Virus record (IMG/VR): IMGVR_UViG_3300027917_002462
Location: 1-22,219 of that record
Length of the DNA stretch: 22,219 bases
Strand: one strand, 5' to 3'
Source: a virus
Below are positions 1 to 5,555 of the stretch, in pieces. Under the pieces are notes generated by a model, which saw nothing but the letters and a program-made list of their open reading frames with translations, did no database searches and was not told where the DNA came from. A program made the position numbers and the translations under genes. Positions within the stretch are counted from its first letter, which is position 1. The number at the start of each line of letters is the position of its first letter.

Positions 1-182
1 GTTGTAGTGAGGCTTAGCTCTAGTCATGCTTGTGGTAGTAATGGTTGGTTTAGACCACTATCCCACCCCTATACTCTCTCCTCAAAGTCCTCTCTCAGCT
101 ACTCTTCTCAAGAGAGGTCAAGTCGTCTCTAGGGAGTCTCCTTATCAGTAAGGGACCATTCTCCCTTAGACCCTGCTGTCAC

Positions 183-243
183 TCGCTCGTCTCCGCTCGC
201 TCGTTCCTGTTGCCTTGTCTGTTCGCTCGCTTCCGCTCGCTCC
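183..243. repeat. Imperfect direct repeat built on CGCTCGCT
   Basis: Two 21-base copies, at 183-203 and 223-243, are spaced 40 bases start to start and differ at only three positions. Each copy contains two CTCGC-type submotifs, so four CGCTCG words occur within about 60 bases. The repeat lies in non-coding DNA and is flanked by a 7-base inverted repeat at 122-128 and 244-250. Iterons, a protein binding array or a low-complexity expansion are all possible. Confidence 0.5.
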
Positions 244-375
244 AGACGACGGCACAGTAGATGTATAGCAGAATTGCACATGGGGTCTCGTCAAACACGA
301 GGGTAAGACTTTTGCGATGTGCAGAACTGATATACTTTTGGACGATAAGTGACGTTTAGTCGTGGAAGGGGTTTT

Positions 376-457
376 AGGGTGGCTACCCGAGGTGCAGTAC
401 TGGCTGTAAGCGAAGTCAGTGTGGCTTGTAAGTACAGCGTATTGGGTAGCCTACCCT
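376..457. other. Long inverted repeat closing a structured element just after the last minus-strand gene
   Basis: The sequence at 376-388 pairs with 444-457 over 13 base pairs with a single one-base bulge (AGGGTGGCTACCC against GGGTAGCCTACCCT). Inside this helix further pairings are possible: GTACT/AGTAC and GCTGTA/TACAGC. The element begins 5 bases beyond the stop codon of the gene ending at 463, so in the minus direction it lies in the operon's 3' end. No U-run follows it, so it is not a textbook intrinsic terminator. It may be an RNA-stabilising 3' structure or a structured RNA of its own. Confidence 0.5.
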
Positions 458-462
458 ATCTG

Positions 463-1320
463 TTACCAGAGTGAACCCTCCTCAGGTGCAGTCTCTACAC
501 CATGGACGTTGTTGTAGTAGTTGAGAGCGAATGCGTAGCGTACAGTGCACTCACTCAGGAGTTGGCAGGGCTCCTTGTTGATCCAGTTGAAGAGGTAGTT
601 CCAGTACAGAGAATTGAACCACTTCCAGGGTGTTCCGTAGAGCTTGTCGATTTCGAGCATTCCACAGACGCTGATGATGAAGGCATCTCTGCATTCCTTG
701 CGATAGGCTGCAGGGTCTTGTGCTGCTACGGCCTTCTCTCTGACCTCTTTGGTGAACTCTTCAGCATATCCACAGAAATTCAAGACACTGTGGTTACTCT
801 TGATCTTGCGGAGCAGCCTCTTGACTACGTTCTGGTTTTCGTTGAGGTACTTGACTCTTCGGGAACGAGCCATTCTATACACTACTTCCAGGGCATCTCC
901 TGCTGCTTCCTTGGGGCTTGCGTCGTCGTATTCCAGGCCTTGCTGGATGAGCTTGGTCAGGCGTTGGACTTCCTCCTCGTTGAAGAACTTGTTCATGACG
1001 CCATCTTGGTGCGCCGCTTGATCGATGGACTCAGCAGGACCGTCACCTTTCCAGCTTGGGTTGCCATCCCAGTATCCATCTCCGTATCTGGTCTCACACA
1101 CGTGCCAGAGCCAGCCTCCTGTGGGGGTGTGACGAGTGGTGTAGTAGTACTCGGTAAGGAACTCACTCAAGCTGACGTCTTCCCAGTTGGGCAGGTCACC
1201 GAGAGCATCATTGCGCTCATCCTCGCCATCTACGTCATCATCTTCGACGACGTTGACGTGGTCTTCCACGAGGTTGAGGTCGTGCTTTGCGAGTTCGCTT
1301 GCGAGTGTTGGAAGGCCCAT
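463..1320 (-). CDS. Hypothetical phage protein, 285 aa, acidic N-terminus
   Basis: The product is not recognised. The ATG is preceded by AAAAGGAG a few bases upstream, an excellent ribosome binding site, and the stop is TAA. Residues 18-43 are strongly acidic (a run of Glu/Asp, including VVEDDDVDGEDE), followed by an aromatic Gly/Trp-rich part at about 66-92. The rest is mainly helical, with Arg/Lys-rich stretches near 150-175 and Trp/Tyr-rich sequence near 231-247. Five cysteines are scattered without a metal-binding pattern. No signal peptide or membrane segment is evident. It is the last gene of the minus-strand block and has a 5' leader with a 16-base inverted repeat. A long open frame on the opposite strand is its shadow: it lacks a ribosome binding site and the neighbouring genes all run minus. 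Confidence 0.8.
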   Translation of the reverse strand: MGLPTLASELAKHDLNLVEDHVNVVEDDDVDGEDERNDALGDLPNWEDVSLSEFLTEYYYTTRHTPTGGWLWHVCETRYGDGYWDGNPSWKGDGPAESIDQAAHQDGVMNKFFNEEEVQRLTKLIQQGLEYDDASPKEAAGDALEVVYRMARSRRVKYLNENQNVVKRLLRKIKSNHSVLNFCGYAEEFTKEVREKAVAAQDPAAYRKECRDAFIISVCGMLEIDKLYGTPWKWFNSLYWNYLFNWINKEPCQLLSECTVRYAFALNYYNNVHGVETAPEEGSLW

Positions 1321-1371
1321 GTTGTTCTCCTTTTGGAGTGAAAGAGCACTGATTGACGAACGGAGTGTGCC

Positions 1372-1437
1372 AGAAAGTGTGAAGAGCTAAACCAACAATG
1401 GAACAACAAGGGTATAACTAGGCTCTTTACACTTTCT
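1372..1437 (-). promoter_or_regulatory. 16-base inverted repeat in the leader of the 285-aa gene, with competing pairing
   Basis: AGAAAGTGTGAAGAGC at 1372-1387 is the reverse complement of 1422-1437 apart from one position, giving a 16-base stem with a 34-base loop. Just upstream in the minus direction, AAGTGT at about 1450 can instead pair with the ACACTT inside the second arm. Two mutually exclusive hairpins are therefore possible in the leader transcript. It lies about 50 bases before the start codon at 1320. The layout resembles an attenuator or an operator, but no leader peptide or U-run confirms either. Confidence 0.4.
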
Positions 1438-1484
1438 TGACACGAAGTGTGGGAAAGCTGTGCTTAGCTCCAGTGAAAGGAGGA

Positions 1485-1769
1485 CTACTTGTGGCATTCC
1501 TCGCGGAGCTTCAGAGCTTCGTCCAGCATCAGTTGGAGGTGTTTGTCAGTCACCATGGCGTTGTCATTGAGGATGATTGCCTCACCACAGATGAGTACAC
1601 CGTGTTTGCCTCCATCTACCTCAGGTCCAAGGTCGTAGACGCCAGAGTTGAGCCTGAGTGGACCAGCAGCACGACCGGTGAAGTCACATCCACCGAGCAT
1701 GATGAGTAGTCCAGCCAGTAGCATGAGACCACAGATGCACATTGCTGGTCTGTCGAATTCGTAGTTCAC
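1485..1769 (-). CDS. Small predicted lipoprotein, 94 aa
   Basis: The start is GTG, preceded by AGGAGGAAGGACT, and it overlaps the TGA of the upstream gene by three bases (GTGA), suggesting translational coupling. After a short N-terminus, residues about 11-27 form a hydrophobic segment that ends in LGGC, a good lipobox with the lipidated cysteine at residue 28. The mature part is about 66 residues and likely folds as a small extracytoplasmic domain. It has no recognised family. With the neighbouring membrane peptides it forms a group of small envelope-directed phage proteins. Possible roles include superinfection exclusion, an outer-membrane spanin partner or host envelope modification; none can be chosen from sequence. 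Confidence 0.7.
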   Translation of the reverse strand: MNYEFDRPAMCICGLMLLAGLLIMLGGCDFTGRAAGPLRLNSGVYDLGPEVDGGKHGVLICGEAIILNDNAMVTDKHLQLMLDEALKLREECHK

Positions 1770-2044
1770 AGTCCTTCCTCCTCAGCGATGTGTTGTCCAA
1801 GCTCGAAGAATCGTTCCAGTAGTTCTGGCCCATGAGCAGTGAACTTCTGCATGACAGGCTCATCGTAGAGGGCATTGAGTTGTGCCACTTCCTCTGGAGT
1901 ATAGAAGTCAGCCCAGATACGTGCGATACCACGTTCCAGACGGTCTGTGACTTCCTGTGTGATGGTGATGCCGTTGAGTTCGAGGTTTTTCTCCAGCATT
2001 TCCCTGAAGCCGATCTTGTTCATGAGTTCGAGAAGAGTTTCCAT
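1766..2044 (-). CDS. Small helical protein, 92 aa, DUF2059-like
   Basis: The ATG is preceded by AGGGAGAACAA, a good ribosome binding site, and the TGA overlaps the GTG of the lipoprotein gene downstream. The sequence is helical. Its second half, about residues 44-85 (FYTPEEVAQLNALYDEPVMQ and onward), follows the pattern of the DUF2059 C-terminal region, in which a T-x-E-E-hydrophobic helix is followed by a (F/A)-x-Y-x-x-P segment and a second helix. DUF2059 members are usually secreted proteins, but no signal peptide is seen here. The family match is from memory of the pattern and is tentative. Coupling to the lipoprotein suggests the two are made in fixed ratio. Confidence 0.7.
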   Translation of the reverse strand: METLLELMNKIGFREMLEKNLELNGITITQEVTDRLERGIARIWADFYTPEEVAQLNALYDEPVMQKFTAHGPELLERFFELGQHIAEEEGL

Positions 2045-2065
2045 TTGTTCTCCCTGGTGATGTTG

Positions 2066-2197
2066 TTACGAGTTGGTTTCTGGGTTGATGGCGTCAGCCG
2101 CTGCTGCGCGGAGTTTTGAGACCTCCGATTTCCCAATACCGAGACGATCTGTGATGTAGAGAATCAGGGCTGCGATGACGAGTATCTCGATGATCAT
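2066..2197 (-). CDS. Single-span membrane peptide, 43 aa, overlapping the upstream gene
   Basis: The ATG at 2197 follows AGAAAGGAATACTACCA, a good ribosome binding site. A longer in-frame extension to 2296 has no such site, so the short form is preferred. The peptide opens with a hydrophobic stretch (IIEILVIAALILYI, residues 2-15), giving one membrane segment. A short charged helix of about 28 residues follows, rich in Ala and Lys. No homologue is recognised. Its first 104 bases lie inside the 3' end of the upstream gene in a different frame. Membrane peptides of this size in phages are often lysis regulators, holin-like proteins or exclusion factors, but nothing here distinguishes these. Confidence 0.6.
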   Translation of the reverse strand: MIIEILVIAALILYITDRLGIGKSEVSKLRAAAADAINPETNS

Positions 2198-2603
2198 TGG
2201 TAGTATTCCTTTCTGGAGGTGAGAGAGGTGAGAGTTCATCTGGCACAAAGATGCCGAGATCCTTTGGTACAGGCACCTTGGTTTGGTCCATGTCATTGAA
2301 GTGAAGAGGTACAGCTGGTGCTACTGGCTCAGGTTCTGGTAGTTCTATATCGTCGATGAACCAATCGTCTTCGTTTTGCAGTGCAGCCAGTGCCAGCTCC
2401 ACGTGTGCTTGGTGTTTGGCATCTTGCCATGCTTTCCATTCACGCACTCTGGCTTGGTACTTGGTCCATCGTTCTACACTGGTCCAGAACCATTGACGCA
2501 GGGTGAACCTGATTCTATCTTCTGTGTTCTTGGCGTAGCTGATTGGAACAACCAGGAAGAAGATGAGCAGTGCTACTGAGACTACGATTAGAGGGAAGCT
2601 CAT
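2094..2603 (-). CDS. N-terminally membrane-anchored protein, 169 aa
   Basis: The ATG is preceded by AAGGAGAAACATC. Residues 4-22 form a strongly hydrophobic segment, followed at once by basic residues (K, R), so the remainder is predicted to be cytoplasmic with the N-terminus outside. Residues about 35-75 are a Trp/Lys/Arg-rich helix (REWKAWQDAKHQ). Residues 80-97 are acidic and proline-rich (ELPEPEPVAPAVP). The last 35 or so residues have unusual composition (Ser/Arg/His-rich) because they share DNA with the 43-aa membrane peptide in another frame. The function is not recognised. An inner-membrane spanin is conceivable from size and anchor, but the charge distribution argues against it. Confidence 0.65.
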   Translation of the reverse strand: MSFPLIVVSVALLIFFLVVPISYAKNTEDRIRFTLRQWFWTSVERWTKYQARVREWKAWQDAKHQAHVELALAALQNEDDWFIDDIELPEPEPVAPAVPLHFNDMDQTKVPVPKDLGIFVPDELSPLSPPERNTTNDHRDTRHRSPDSLHHRSSRYWEIGGLKTPRSSG

Positions 2604-2724
2604 GATGTTTCTCCTTGTATTCGCTTATGTTCTTTGGTATCTTGTCGACAGAGAGTCCCTCCCCCGAGTATGTAAGCAAAGGATCCTGGGGACTCAATCT
2701 GCCGACTCCCTCACCAGGGAAAGT

Positions 2725-3342
2725 CTATTCGAACACTGTGTAGAGATTCCATGTGGATCCTGCAGGAAGCTCATCGATGATCCACTGGTACTCTGCTTCA
2801 GTAAGCTCGATGTATCTGCTCTCTTCCACGATGATCTTGGCTTCCGAGAGCTTCAGTTCGGGCATGATGACGCGGAGTGCTTTGATGCATGCGATCTGGC
2901 CGATGAGCCTGTGCTCACCTGTACAGTCGAAGTAACGGTTTTTCGTCTCTACCTGACCAGATTCTCTCTTCAGCCTCATGTTCTCGATGTAGGCAAGCCT
3001 TGCAGCTTCTTCTGCAGCCCTTGCTTGTTGACGCAGGTTGAAGATCTCAGCAGTTGGGCTGTTCCTTTCGTTGTACTTGGCGTAGAGGTCAGCAAGCTCT
3101 TGCTCCTTGTCATTGAGCATGTCTTCCAGTCCTCTGTTGGTGCTCTCTGCAATGCCCAGCTCTCTTTCCAGTCTGTTGCACTGTCCGAGGAGGCTATCCC
3201 TCTGGTTGTCCAGATCCTTGAGAGCAACACTTGCTGCTTCGTTTGTCTTGATCTGCAGCTCCAACTCGGTGTTCAGCTCCATCACCATGCGGATGAGGGT
3301 GCTCTGCGAGAAGGTAGCGAGGAAGGTCTTGTCGACTGCCAT
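2725..3342 (-). CDS. Coiled-coil protein with a ribosomal L7/L12 C-terminal-like tail, 205 aa
   Basis: I choose the ATG at 3342, which follows CTGGAGAACACGTC. An in-frame start at 3399 has no ribosome binding site and would overlap the upstream membrane peptide. Residues about 15-125 show heptad-like spacing and few breaks, so a long coiled coil is likely. Residues 147-175 read IGQIACIKALRVIM then LSEAKIIVEES, matching the core of the L7/L12 C-terminal fold (KVxVIKxVRxxTxLGLKEAKDLVE). In the ribosome that domain recruits translation GTPases. Similar isolated copies occur in phage and bacterial proteins of unknown role. A further helix follows (LTEAEYQWIIDEL). A structural, scaffolding or translation-targeting role is possible; none is shown. 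Confidence 0.75.
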   Translation of the reverse strand: MAVDKTFLATFSQSTLIRMVMELNTELELQIKTNEAASVALKDLDNQRDSLLGQCNRLERELGIAESTNRGLEDMLNDKEQELADLYAKYNERNSPTAEIFNLRQQARAAEEAARLAYIENMRLKRESGQVETKNRYFDCTGEHRLIGQIACIKALRVIMPELKLSEAKIIVEESRYIELTEAEYQWIIDELPAGSTWNLYTVFE

Positions 3343-3395
3343 GACGTGTTCTCCAGTGAAGGTTGAGGCGCATTGTTCAATTTGATAGATAAACC

Positions 3396-3530
3396 TCAAT
3401 CACCCAACTTAGGAGCAGTGATAATGATAACTACAGCTACAACACCAAACACGACCCACACACTTGGTTCCATAACTGCCCATTTCAAGTCTTCTACTAT
3501 CTCCAACAGAGTTCTAATAGACACAGGCAT
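3396..3530 (-). CDS. Single-span membrane peptide, 44 aa
   Basis: This gene is shorter than usual ORF cut-offs. The ATG at 3530 follows TAGGAGTTACTC, a good ribosome binding site, and the stop is TGA. The peptide starts with a short amphipathic part (MPVSIRTLLEIVEDLKW) and has one hydrophobic segment at about residues 24-38 (SVWVVFGVVAVVIII), ending TAPKLGD. One membrane span with a tiny tail is predicted. No family is recognised. Its size and layout resemble the other small membrane peptide at 2066-2197, though the sequences differ. It lies between the hammerhead-containing part of the block and the coiled-coil gene. Confidence 0.6.
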   Translation of the reverse strand: MPVSIRTLLEIVEDLKWAVMEPSVWVVFGVVAVVIIITAPKLGD

Positions 3531-3544
3531 GAGTAACTCCTACT

Positions 3545-3688
3545 CTACTTAGTGAAACGTCTCCTCACCCTTTCCTCGTAGCCACTACGTGCGACAGCAC
3601 TCAAACAAGCTGCACGACAACGCATCAAAGTGCAACGACGATGCGGTGCAAAGGATATATACACCCGACGTCCCAAACTGTGTGACAT
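3545..3688 (-). CDS. Possible small basic Cys/Arg-rich peptide, 47 aa (doubtful)
   Basis: The open frame runs up to the TAG just before the ribosome binding site of the 44-aa membrane peptide gene, a spacing that fits the operon. Candidate starts are ATG at 3688 (47 aa), ATG at 3727 (60 aa, lying inside the hammerhead core CTGATGAGG) and GTG at 3754. None has a clear ribosome binding site. The product would be strongly basic (RRR, RCR, ERVRRR) with several cysteines. If it is not a gene, positions 3541-3716 are an untranslated spacer downstream of ribozyme copy 1. Confidence 0.25.
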   Translation of the reverse strand: MSHSLGRRVYISFAPHRRCTLMRCRAACLSAVARSGYEERVRRRFTK

Positions 3689-3719
3689 AGCGGAGTACGC
3701 TACCCCACAGAGACATACT

Positions 3720-3782
3720 GGCCTCATCAGTACAGGAACTATACCTGTAGACACCTAGGGATTGGACCTAGATGTTTCGGCC
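3720..3782 (-). ncRNA. Type II hammerhead ribozyme, copy 1
   Basis: Read on the minus strand, all hammerhead parts are present in the order GGCC-GAAA-stem III-GUC-stem I-CUGAUGA-GGCC. Stem III is CAUCUAGG/CCUAGGUG with loop UCCAAUC. The cleavage triplet GUC is at 3752-3750. Stem I is UACAGG/CCUGUA with loop UAUAGUU. The catalytic core CUGAUGA is at 3730-3724. Stem II is formed by GGCC at 3782-3779 with GGCC at 3723-3720 and is the open end, defining the type II topology. An ACU/AGU pairing (3793-3791 with 3719-3717) may extend stem II past a bulge. Cleavage is predicted after the C at 3750. It lies between the genes at 3797-4048 and 3545-3688 or 3396-3530. Confidence 0.88.
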
Positions 3783-3796
3783 TGAAACCTAGTTAC

Positions 3797-4048
3797 TTAT
3801 TCTGCAACTTGAATAAGTGCATAAATCCCATCATGGAGATAGATAGCAGTCCTCTGCTGTTTGTTCAGCCAACGATAACCTTTATTCAACCAAAGATAAA
3901 CATGACCAAAGGCGTCGGCGGTCTCATTATCTGCCCTCAGTCCAGAGAGAGCCTCTACTTCTTGTAGAGATAAATGATTGTGGATCATCTTTTCGATCAA
4001 TGGGTAGGTTCCATCGATCATGGCTCCGAATCCAAAGGCTCCGTGCAT
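3797..4048 (-). CDS. Hypothetical protein, 83 aa
   Basis: The product is not recognised. The ATG at 4048 follows AACAAGGAGTAAGCT, a strong ribosome binding site, itself only about 15 bases after the end of ribozyme copy 2. The stop is TAA. The sequence is probably soluble: a Gly-rich start (HGAFGFGAM), then helices with YPLIEKMIHNHLSL and a Trp/Tyr-rich repeat-like part (YLWLNKGYRWLNKQQR, where LWLNK and RWLNK echo each other). No membrane segment or metal motif is seen. It is flanked on both sides by hammerhead ribozymes, so its mRNA would be released as a separate piece with a ribozyme hairpin at each end. Confidence 0.7.
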   Translation of the reverse strand: MHGAFGFGAMIDGTYPLIEKMIHNHLSLQEVEALSGLRADNETADAFGHVYLWLNKGYRWLNKQQRTAIYLHDGIYALIQVAE

Positions 4049-4075
4049 AGCTTACTCCTTGTTGTTGAGACTACT

Positions 4076-4136
4076 GGCCTCATCAGTGCACGCAACACGT
4101 GCAGACGCACAGGGATTGGACCTGTACGTTTCGGCC
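4076..4136 (-). ncRNA. Type II hammerhead ribozyme, copy 2
   Basis: On the minus strand: GGCC (4136-4133), GAAA, stem III CGUACAGG/CCUGUGCG with loop UCCAAUC, cleavage triplet GUC (4106-4104), stem I UGCACG/CGUGCA with loop UGUUG, core CUGAUGA (4086-4080), and GGCC (4079-4076). Both stems are fully paired, counting one G-U in stem III. Cleavage is predicted after the C at 4104. The motif starts 6 bases after the stop codon of the 458-aa gene and ends about 15 bases before the ribosome binding site of the 83-aa gene, filling the intergenic gap almost completely. Confidence 0.92.
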
Positions 4137-4142
4137 TATTGG

Positions 4143-5519
4143 CTATCCGTGAGTGACAAGCCTCAGGTGGTCAAGCAACCTGGTCAGCTCCTTCTTCATG
4201 CGATCCTCACGCTGCAACGGGAAATCAATAGCCCAGTTATCGAAGTGGTCAGCATTAGCTTTCACCTCGTTATCCCAGGCCAGGCGATGCAGCCAGAGGT
4301 AGTACTGGATGGCAGAACGCTCTTCGTCAGTAGGCGGAATAGCTTGAATGACATCCCACTCAAACTGACGCCTAAGAGACGTAGGCTTCAGAGCCAGCCA
4401 GTATTGGTCACGACAATAATTGCAGAAGCCGAAGTAAATGTTCAGGCCATAGTGGTCATCTCGTGAGATCCACTTAGCTCCCAACCACTTGCTTCTCAGC
4501 TTTGCGATCATGTCTTTGAGACCTTGACGCATGAACAGGAACCAGGGGCTGTATGTTTCACCCTCTGCCGCGACAGTCTTTAGCCCAGCAGCCTGCTCCA
4601 ATTGCCAGGTAGCATACCGCTTGGCATAGTTAGAGACTCTGTCGATGCTCGAAGCTACTTTGCAGTATCCGGTCAAGTAGTCGGTCGCAATGTCCTTGTG
4701 TTCAGCAGCTTTTTCGACTGCTTTAGCAAGATGACGTTTGACCATCTTCTCGACCCAGGCTTCACGGTCAGGACCAAGGAAGATCTCAAGTGCATCAAAG
4801 TAGGCATCCCGTTGCGTTCCTGCGTAGGGCAGCCTTTCAGTAACAAGCGCACTGACCTTATTGATCATGTCCCAGTCGAAGCCGAGATCCCGCAGGTGGC
4901 GTTCATAGCCAATGAGAGCATCTTCATGCCACTCACTCCAGTCAGATGAGAGCCGGTTTTGACCAACACTCCACTCCCTGAGTTGGTAGGCACGCTGTAC
5001 CTGAAACACATCAGCTGTGTTCCAGCATCTGGATGTATGATTCGTCACCACGAGGGGCGTCATTTCATGCTCATCCAGATCAGCTATGGCAATGCGTGGC
5101 GAGATCTTGGCAGCTTCCGATGATGTCACTTCTTCAGCGATCACCACAGGATAGTCTGTCTTGACTTCGACAGCTCGCTTAAAGCTGACAGGCTCCAGCC
5201 TACCACTCTGCTTATTCAGCCTATGGCCCATCGTGTCGTAGATGTAGGTGTCCTCCAGCAACCTAGTGGGCACCATTGCCTGAGTCTCCTCGAAGATATT
5301 GAGGAGGGCACGACGCTCATTAGGTGTAGCCTTAGCGAACTTACCTTTGGCATCTACTACTCTGAGACCATTCGCCTGCTTCCGGATCATCAAACGCTCC
5401 TGCACGGGGCGCTTACGCTCGATGGGAAGAAACAGATGTCTGTCACTCCACATCTTGTCGATGACCAGGGTGCGAGTGGTGGTAGTTCCGGTCCATCCGG
5501 TCAGAGTGATAACCTGCAT
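4143..5519 (-). CDS. Hypothetical phage protein, 458 aa, Trp/Tyr-rich C-terminal half
   Basis: This is the largest gene of the minus-strand block. The ATG at 5519 follows GAAAGGGGTAACCA and the stop is TAG. No family is recognised. Residues 1-20 are Thr-rich (GTTTTRT). Residues 33-75 are basic. The rest is helical and unusually rich in Trp and Tyr, with a single CNYC motif at 366-369 that could bind metal only with partners elsewhere. No Walker motif, nuclease signature, signal peptide or membrane span is seen. A late acidic/aromatic part (YLWLHRLAWDNEVKANADHF) precedes a basic C-terminal helix. It is bounded by ribozyme copy 3 upstream and copy 2 immediately downstream, so its transcript would be excised as a monocistronic message. 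Confidence 0.8.
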   Translation of the reverse strand: MQVITLTGWTGTTTTRTLVIDKMWSDRHLFLPIERKRPVQERLMIRKQANGLRVVDAKGKFAKATPNERRALLNIFEETQAMVPTRLLEDTYIYDTMGHRLNKQSGRLEPVSFKRAVEVKTDYPVVIAEEVTSSEAAKISPRIAIADLDEHEMTPLVVTNHTSRCWNTADVFQVQRAYQLREWSVGQNRLSSDWSEWHEDALIGYERHLRDLGFDWDMINKVSALVTERLPYAGTQRDAYFDALEIFLGPDREAWVEKMVKRHLAKAVEKAAEHKDIATDYLTGYCKVASSIDRVSNYAKRYATWQLEQAAGLKTVAAEGETYSPWFLFMRQGLKDMIAKLRSKWLGAKWISRDDHYGLNIYFGFCNYCRDQYWLALKPTSLRRQFEWDVIQAIPPTDEERSAIQYYLWLHRLAWDNEVKANADHFDNWAIDFPLQREDRMKKELTRLLDHLRLVTHG

Positions 5520-5555
5520 TGGTTACCCCTTTCGTTGTTGGTAGTTAAGGCAACT

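Larger units (their letters stand above)
1..462. other. Structured non-coding region beyond the end of the minus-strand gene block
   Basis: No convincing gene was found on either strand; the open frames are very short and lack ribosome binding sites. The stretch is rich in self-complementary sequence. A nested hairpin lies at 131-166 (AGGGAG/CTCCCT outside, CCTTA/TAAGG around loop TCAG). A second lies at 276-322 (GCACAT/ATGTGC outside, CTCGT/ACGAG inside). A third, longer one is at 376-457. GTCGTCT at 122-128 is the reverse complement of AGACGAC at 244-250, bracketing the CGCTCGCT repeats. It could be a control region, a replication or packaging region, or the untranslated tail of the minus-strand operon. 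The sequence alone does not decide. Confidence 0.5.

Noticed and set aside
376-457. tRNA or hammerhead in the structured element
   Set aside because: No tRNA arm pattern or CCA-type acceptor fits, and the CUGAUGA and GAAA core is missing on both strands.
502-1341. 279-aa open frame on the + strand
   Set aside because: It is antisense to the 285-aa gene, has no ribosome binding site, and its Val/Leu/Cys-rich composition is typical of a shadow frame. All neighbours are on the minus strand with good binding sites.
1684-1932. 82-aa minus-strand frame
   Set aside because: It lies within the lipoprotein and DUF2059-like genes in another frame, with no ribosome binding site.
2515-2697. 60-aa minus-strand frame starting at a TTG
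   Set aside because: The start is rare and the second half overlaps the well-supported 169-aa gene out of frame. The 2604-2724 gap is better left non-coding; it holds only a 7-base inverted repeat (GAGTCCC/GGGACTC).
2563-3366. 267-aa open frame on the + strand
   Set aside because: It is antisense to the coiled-coil gene, which has a clear binding site and a recognisable domain. The plus frame lacks both.
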